A stretch of 20,250 bases of DNA from NCBI GenBank assembly GCA_023807065.1, contig JAJJLU010004022.1, forward strand, positions 1 to 20,250, read 5' to 3'. The translations under genes were made by a program, and so were the position numbers. This document shows, in pieces, positions 16,458 through 20,250 of the stretch. Position 1 is the first letter of the stretch. Each line of letters opens with the position of its first letter. Origin of the DNA: Isotricha intestinalis. Lineage: Eukaryota > Ciliophora > Litostomatea > Vestibuliferida > Isotrichidae. Under the pieces are notes generated by a model. That model did no database searches. It worked only from the letters and a program-made list of their open reading frames with translations, and was not told the origin of the DNA.

Positions 16458-18119
16458 ATGTCAAAAAAAACATTGAATAATTCACGTAATTCTCAATATC
16501 AAATTATATCCTTTGAAGAACAAATCCAAAATGATAAAGAAAGAATTAGAAGAAAATTTAATTTTACAAATTCAAATAATAATAGTTTAAATTCAAGTAA
16601 TATTTCAGATATACAAAGTCAATTATCAATATGTTCAAAAAAGAAAAATTTAAATAATAAAAATGAACAAATTATAATAGAAAAGAAATCAGAAAAAAGT
16701 TCAATAACAGAAATAATAGAAGAAGCAATAGGAAATAATGAATCAATAAATAATACAATTAATAGAAAGAACAATAATAATATTAATAATAATACAAATG
16801 ATGATTATTATAATGTTGAAAATTCAGAAAGAGAATTAGAATTTGATATAATTGAGAAAAATAATAAAAGTAATAATCCTGTTAATGATGAATCGATTTT
16901 AAATTCTAATAAAAAAATGAAAAGAATTGGTTCTTCTCCTTTTTTAAAAGCAAATAATAAATTTAGTAATTTTTTAAAAGATAATCATTCAAATGTTTCT
17001 GCTTTAGGTTTATTAGATGATGAACATATTATTATTAGAAATCATCAAGAAGAAGTTTCTAAATTTAAATTTATTCATGAAGTACTAAAAAATAATTTAA
17101 GTTATGAAAATATATCTATTAAAAAGTTTTTGGCTTTGGATAATAAATGTACTTTTAATATTTTTTCTTTTTTATATGATAATTATAAAATAATAATGAC
17201 AACGGGTAAAAAAATAAAAAATGCTTTTAATTTAACTTTAAAAAGTAAATTTTCATATATAATAGAAAATTTTAAAAGTAAATATAAAGAAATTTTACAA
17301 TTTGAAAGTTTTAAATTTATTCAAAGTGAAACAATAATGTTAAAAAAGAAGAAAATTCCAATATTTAGTATATTTTTTAAATGTAAAATAAAAGAAACTC
17401 CTTATTTATTAAAATATGAGGGAATATCATATGAAATAACATATTCATTTAAAAATTCTCAAAGTAGAAATAAAGATAGTTTATATTATCAAATATATAA
17501 ATTTGATATAAGAAAAAATAAATATTATCCAATTTGGATTTGTTCAGAAATGGATGAAAGAAATTATTCTCAAAGAAGACTTGTTTATTCTTCTCCTGTT
17601 CAAAATTATGTTGAAAAAGATCATATAATACTTAAAATAGACTTAATTGAAGGAAATAATTTTATTTATGATATTAATTTTTTAGATATTAAAATATTGG
17701 AAGCTCCTCAGAATTTATATGAAAAAGGAGTTTTCAAAAGTGAAATTGGATATGATGGAATGAGAGATTGTGAAATTGAAAATATGATTTTGAGATGGAA
17801 TAATGCAAATAATTTAATTAAAAATTCTGAAATGTTATTTTATATTAAAAGAACTTTTGGAAATTATTTTTCTTTCAAAGAAATTAAATATGATATATCT
17901 AAAATTATTTTCTTTAAAATTAAAATGCAAGCTGAAAAAGTGGGTTTGATTAAAAAAAATAGAATATTTAATATAAATTTACAAATATTAAATGAAACAT
18001 CAGAAATAACAAATGAATGTATTTATATAGGATGTGTGAGTACTTTTACTCAAAATAAAATATTTCAAATTAGAAAAGGAACAATAATAATATTGTATAT
18101 AACAGATTTGAAAAGTTAA
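16458..18119 (+). CDS. Unknown 553-residue protein with disordered N-terminus and globular C-terminus
   Basis: Residues 1-165 are Asn/Ser/Lys-rich and probably disordered (including KNNNNINNNTNDD), with a basic start suited to phosphorylation. From about 190 the protein becomes globular and strand-rich, with aromatic and hydrophobic alternation up to the end. Distinctive blocks are YPIWICSEMDERNYSQRRL (about 360-380), YSSPVQNYVEKDHIILKIDL and GYDGMRDCEIENMILRWNN. No signal peptide, membrane segment or catalytic motif that I recognise; not a kinase, phosphatase or nucleotide-binding fold by eye. The intact 1.66-kb frame is strong evidence for a real gene. The compact spacing to its upstream neighbour is ordinary for this window and does not prove joint function. 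Confidence 0.75.
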   Translation: MSKKTLNNSRNSQYQIISFEEQIQNDKERIRRKFNFTNSNNNSLNSSNISDIQSQLSICSKKKNLNNKNEQIIIEKKSEKSSITEIIEEAIGNNESINNTINRKNNNNINNNTNDDYYNVENSERELEFDIIEKNNKSNNPVNDESILNSNKKMKRIGSSPFLKANNKFSNFLKDNHSNVSALGLLDDEHIIIRNHQEEVSKFKFIHEVLKNNLSYENISIKKFLALDNKCTFNIFSFLYDNYKIIMTTGKKIKNAFNLTLKSKFSYIIENFKSKYKEILQFESFKFIQSETIMLKKKKIPIFSIFFKCKIKETPYLLKYEGISYEITYSFKNSQSRNKDSLYYQIYKFDIRKNKYYPIWICSEMDERNYSQRRLVYSSPVQNYVEKDHIILKIDLIEGNNFIYDINFLDIKILEAPQNLYEKGVFKSEIGYDGMRDCEIENMILRWNNANNLIKNSEMLFYIKRTFGNYFSFKEIKYDISKIIFFKIKMQAEKVGLIKKNRIFNINLQILNETSEITNECIYIGCVSTFTQNKIFQIRKGTIIILYITDLKS

Positions 18120-18220
18120 ATAATCTACTTTAATTTGGATTTTTTTAATATTAATTATTGTATAATACAAATATAATATAAAAAATTTATTTTAATGATG
18201 TGAGACAATATTTATATTTC

Positions 18221-18260
18221 TATAAGTAGAATTCCTTAGAAAGGTCTTTTTCTACTTATA
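18221..18260. repeat. Perfect 11-bp inverted repeat forming a two-part hairpin
   Basis: TATAAGTAGAA (18221-18231) is matched by its exact reverse complement at 18250-18260. The 18-nt loop itself contains CCTT-AGA-AAGG (18234-18244), a second 4-bp stem. It starts 102 bp downstream of the 553-residue gene. Function is unknown; it could be a 3'-UTR element or the scar of a small inverted-repeat element. Confidence 0.55.
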
Positions 18261-18316
18261 TTAATATCGAGTTAATATATCTTGAACTCTCAATTCTTTT
18301 TATTTTTATAGTTATT

Positions 18317-18511
18317 TCATTTTCTTAAATATACTTTACACCTTCCACAGATATGAATTATTTTTGAATTAATATTTTTATTTACAAGAATATCTCTTGA
18401 ACAATTATGATTATAATAATATAATCTTTTAGAATGATGTAAATTATTGATCTTAAATAAATAAATTATCCTTACTGGCTTTTTATTGATTTTGATTATT
18501 AAGCTTTCTAA
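18317..18511 (-). pseudogene. Possible decayed zinc-binding gene fragment
   Basis: A minus-strand frame of 64 codons without ATG, ending in TGA 18317-18319, reads KKPVRIIYLFKINN, LHHSKRLYYYNHNCSRDILV and IIHICGRCKVYLRK. The C-x2-C near the end and HH/H/C residues before it suggest a zinc-binding module. Just upstream, in another frame, lies YNCPNSSS, so a frameshift may have split a larger gene. The amino-acid mix is less A/T-driven than in random spacer. I cannot name the family; a transposase-type zinc finger is only one possibility. Confidence 0.25.
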
Positions 18512-18796
18512 CTAGAAGAATTAGGACAATTATATATTATTTAATAATTGTTTTCTAGGCTTTAAATAATAGATAATAGGGATAGAGATAAAAAACTTTT
18601 TGAAAATTTCAAATATTTTTATGAAAAAGTGAATTTGAAAAAATTAAAAAAATATAAAATGTAAGTAATTAAGCATTGAGAAATATTTTAATGTATATTC
18701 ATTATATCAGAATAAAAATTCCTTCGATAATATTATAATTTATTTATTTATTTTTCGTCTAAATTTTTTAAAACATAAAAAATAATTTTTTTTGCT

Positions 18797-19977
18797 ATGG
18801 GGAATCAAAATCAATGTAATTGCTTTAGAAATTTAGAAGAGGAACCAGCTTTAAAATATTTCCAACTCAAAAATTTAAAAATGCAAAAAATTATAATATA
18901 AAAAAGGAAAATGATTATCTCCAAACAGAAACTTCACTATTTAAATCTCCAAGACATTTTTCAACAGAAACAAATGAAAATATAATGTAAACACAAGAGA
19001 AAAACAAATAGAAGATTATGATATAAATGCAATAATAAAAATCCAAAGTACATTTCGTATGTATTCATTTATAAAATTATATAAAACATCTTTTAAAAAA
19101 ATATCTTATTCAAAAAGAAAATTCTCTTATATCAGATATTTTAAATTCATATAACACATCAGCATATGATGAAATAACATCATTAAATCCAAATTATAAT
19201 AATCCTTTAGATTTAAAAGAACCAGAATTAAATTTAAAAACAAAATTATTAATTAAAAAAATAAATGGAATAGATACTATATATATAGGTAATGTAGATA
19301 TATTAAATAATAAAAATGGAATAGGAACATTATATACTAAAAATAATATAAAATATGAAGGAAATTTTATAAATAATGAATTAAATGGTTATGGAAGATT
19401 AACTGATTTAAATAATAAATTTACCTTAGAAGGTAGATTTATCAATTCAAAATTAAATGGAGAAGGAAAAAAATATTCAGAAAATTATATATATGAAGGT
19501 GAATTTTTACAAAATCAAAAAAATGGAAAAGGTAAAGAAGAAACAAATGAATATATATATATAGGAGATTTTTTAAATGATGAAAAATCAGGGAAAGGAA
19601 AAGTAGAATATAAAAATTCAAAAGATAAATATGAAGGTGATTTTATGAATAATGAAATTTCTGGAGAAGGTAATTTTGAATGGGAAAATGGACATAAATA
19701 TATTGGAAGTTTTTTAAATGGAAAAATGCATGGTGAAGGAAAATATTATTGGCCTAATGGTGGATTTTATGTTGGAAATTATATTGAAGGAATTAAAGAA
19801 GGTTATGGTGAAATGACTTGGCCAAATGGAAAAATATTTAAAGGTGATTTTAAAAATGGAAAACCTTGTGGTATTGGATTAATGACTATTAATGGAAAAG
19901 AAAAAACTGTTGCTTTTAAAAATGGAAAAATGCAACGAGCTATTAAAGAGATTAAAGAAATTAAAGAAGAGGAATAA
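18797..19977 (+). pseudogene. IQ-motif and MORN-repeat protein gene with N-terminal acylation signal, broken by frameshifts
   Basis: ATG 18797 begins MGNQNQCNCFRN, a myristoylation/palmitoylation start. Frame changes follow at about 18870-18900, 18977-18988 and 19085-19100. Between the second and third lies an IQ motif (AIIKIQSTFRMYSFIKLYK) for calmodulin or light-chain binding. From 19075 one frame is open for 301 codons to TAA 19975-19977, with about nine MORN repeats of roughly 23 residues (such as YEGDFMNNEISGEGNFEW and YIGSFLNGKMHGEGKYYW). MORN arrays bind membranes or act as scaffolds. The long frame has no ATG before 19645, so the upstream pieces belong to it. No GT dinucleotide is available to explain the first shift by an intron. 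All three shifts lie in or beside short A runs: pseudogene is most likely, sequencing errors possible. A shorter product from ATG 19645 (110 residues, about four repeats) could still be made. Confidence 0.8.
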
Positions 19978-20250
19978 TTATATTTTTTCTTCTTCTTTTT
20001 TTTTATTTTTTTAATTTTTTTTTGTATTTTTTAATTATTGAATTTTTATAATGTTATTGTTTTTGTTTACAATAAGTATTTTTTAATATTCCTAATATAA
20101 TAAAATTTACATTTTTATATTACTTTTATTTGGCTCTTTTTAGCTTTTTGCATCAATAAATTTTCCTTTGAATTAATTCTTAACTTTTTAAAATAATTTT
20201 TTTTCCAAAAATTTAATAACCATTCATTTTTTACCTTTAATATTTTTTAT

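Larger units (their letters stand above)
18120..18796. other. Spacer with a hairpin and a possible minus-strand remnant
   Basis: 677 bp between two plus-strand genes. It contains the hairpin at 18221-18260 and the eroded minus-strand frame at 18317-18511 (separate entries). The last 100 bp is very AT-rich and leads into the ATG of the IQ-MORN gene. Confidence 0.4.

Noticed and set aside
3677..18119. Use of a ciliate-type code with TAA/TAG as glutamine
   Set aside because: The long intact genes (929, 553 and 375 codons and the retrotransposon) encode their many glutamines as CAA and have no internal TAA/TAG. Only decayed frames contain TAA, which is also the most likely stop by chance at this base composition.
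18988..19020. A tiny GT-AG intron explaining the second frame change of the IQ-MORN gene
   Set aside because: The AG that restores the frame would give an 11-nt intron; longer GT-AG options nearby leave the wrong frame.
18797..19105. Euplotes-like programmed +1 frameshifting in the IQ-MORN gene
   Set aside because: The first two shifts are in the -1 (+2) direction and are not at AAA-TAA/TAG sites; other genes in the window need no shifts.
1..20250. CRISPR arrays, bacterial operons, ribosome binding sites, telomeric repeats
   Set aside because: None seen. The sequence is eukaryotic in character, and I found no spaced direct repeats or telomere-like arrays.

Overview
The window looks like nuclear DNA of a very AT-rich unicellular eukaryote. 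The genes are intronless or nearly so, and are separated by AT-rich spacers. The tRNA gene has eukaryotic internal A and B boxes and a T-run (Pol III type) terminator. The protein set (Rab GTPase, Skp1, RING/TRAF zinc fingers, tandem cyclic-nucleotide-binding folds, acylated IQ-MORN protein) is protist-like and somewhat reminiscent of ciliates, but I cannot fix the lineage. All glutamines that I followed in intact genes are CAA and all tryptophans are TGG. The genes end in TAA (one in TGA), so the standard code appears to apply and the usual ciliate TAA/TAG=Gln code does not.

Left part (1-3462, minus strand): a long uninterrupted ORF of a non-LTR (LINE-type) retrotransposon, with zinc finger, AP-type endonuclease and reverse transcriptase. 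It runs off the left edge. It lies immediately downstream of, and in the same orientation as, a tRNA-Ile(AAU) gene, a layout resembling tRNA-gene-targeted retrotransposons. The tRNA carries an odd 5-nt insertion in the anticodon loop.

Middle (3677-10087, plus strand): a RING/TRAF-zinc-finger protein whose C-terminus carries three SUMO-interacting-like motifs (a candidate SUMO-targeted ubiquitin ligase), a frameshifted remnant behind it, a short Skp1, a 1.5-kb spacer with eroded minus-strand coding sequence that includes an integrase-like motif, a small single-pass membrane protein, an ORF interrupted by one in-frame TAA, and a disordered coiled-coil protein.

Right part (11444-19977): a large protein with two cyclic-nucleotide-binding-like folds and a Rab GTPase (both minus). 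The Rab gene is divergent, across only 69 bp, from a putatively myristoylated/palmitoylated protein, which is followed by an unknown 553-residue protein. Last is an IQ/MORN-repeat gene broken by three frameshifts near its 5' end. I see no operon logic. Recurrent themes are membrane signalling (Rab, acylated proteins, cNMP fold) and ubiquitin/SUMO. The spacers contain many eroded coding fragments, so genes appear to decay in place here.
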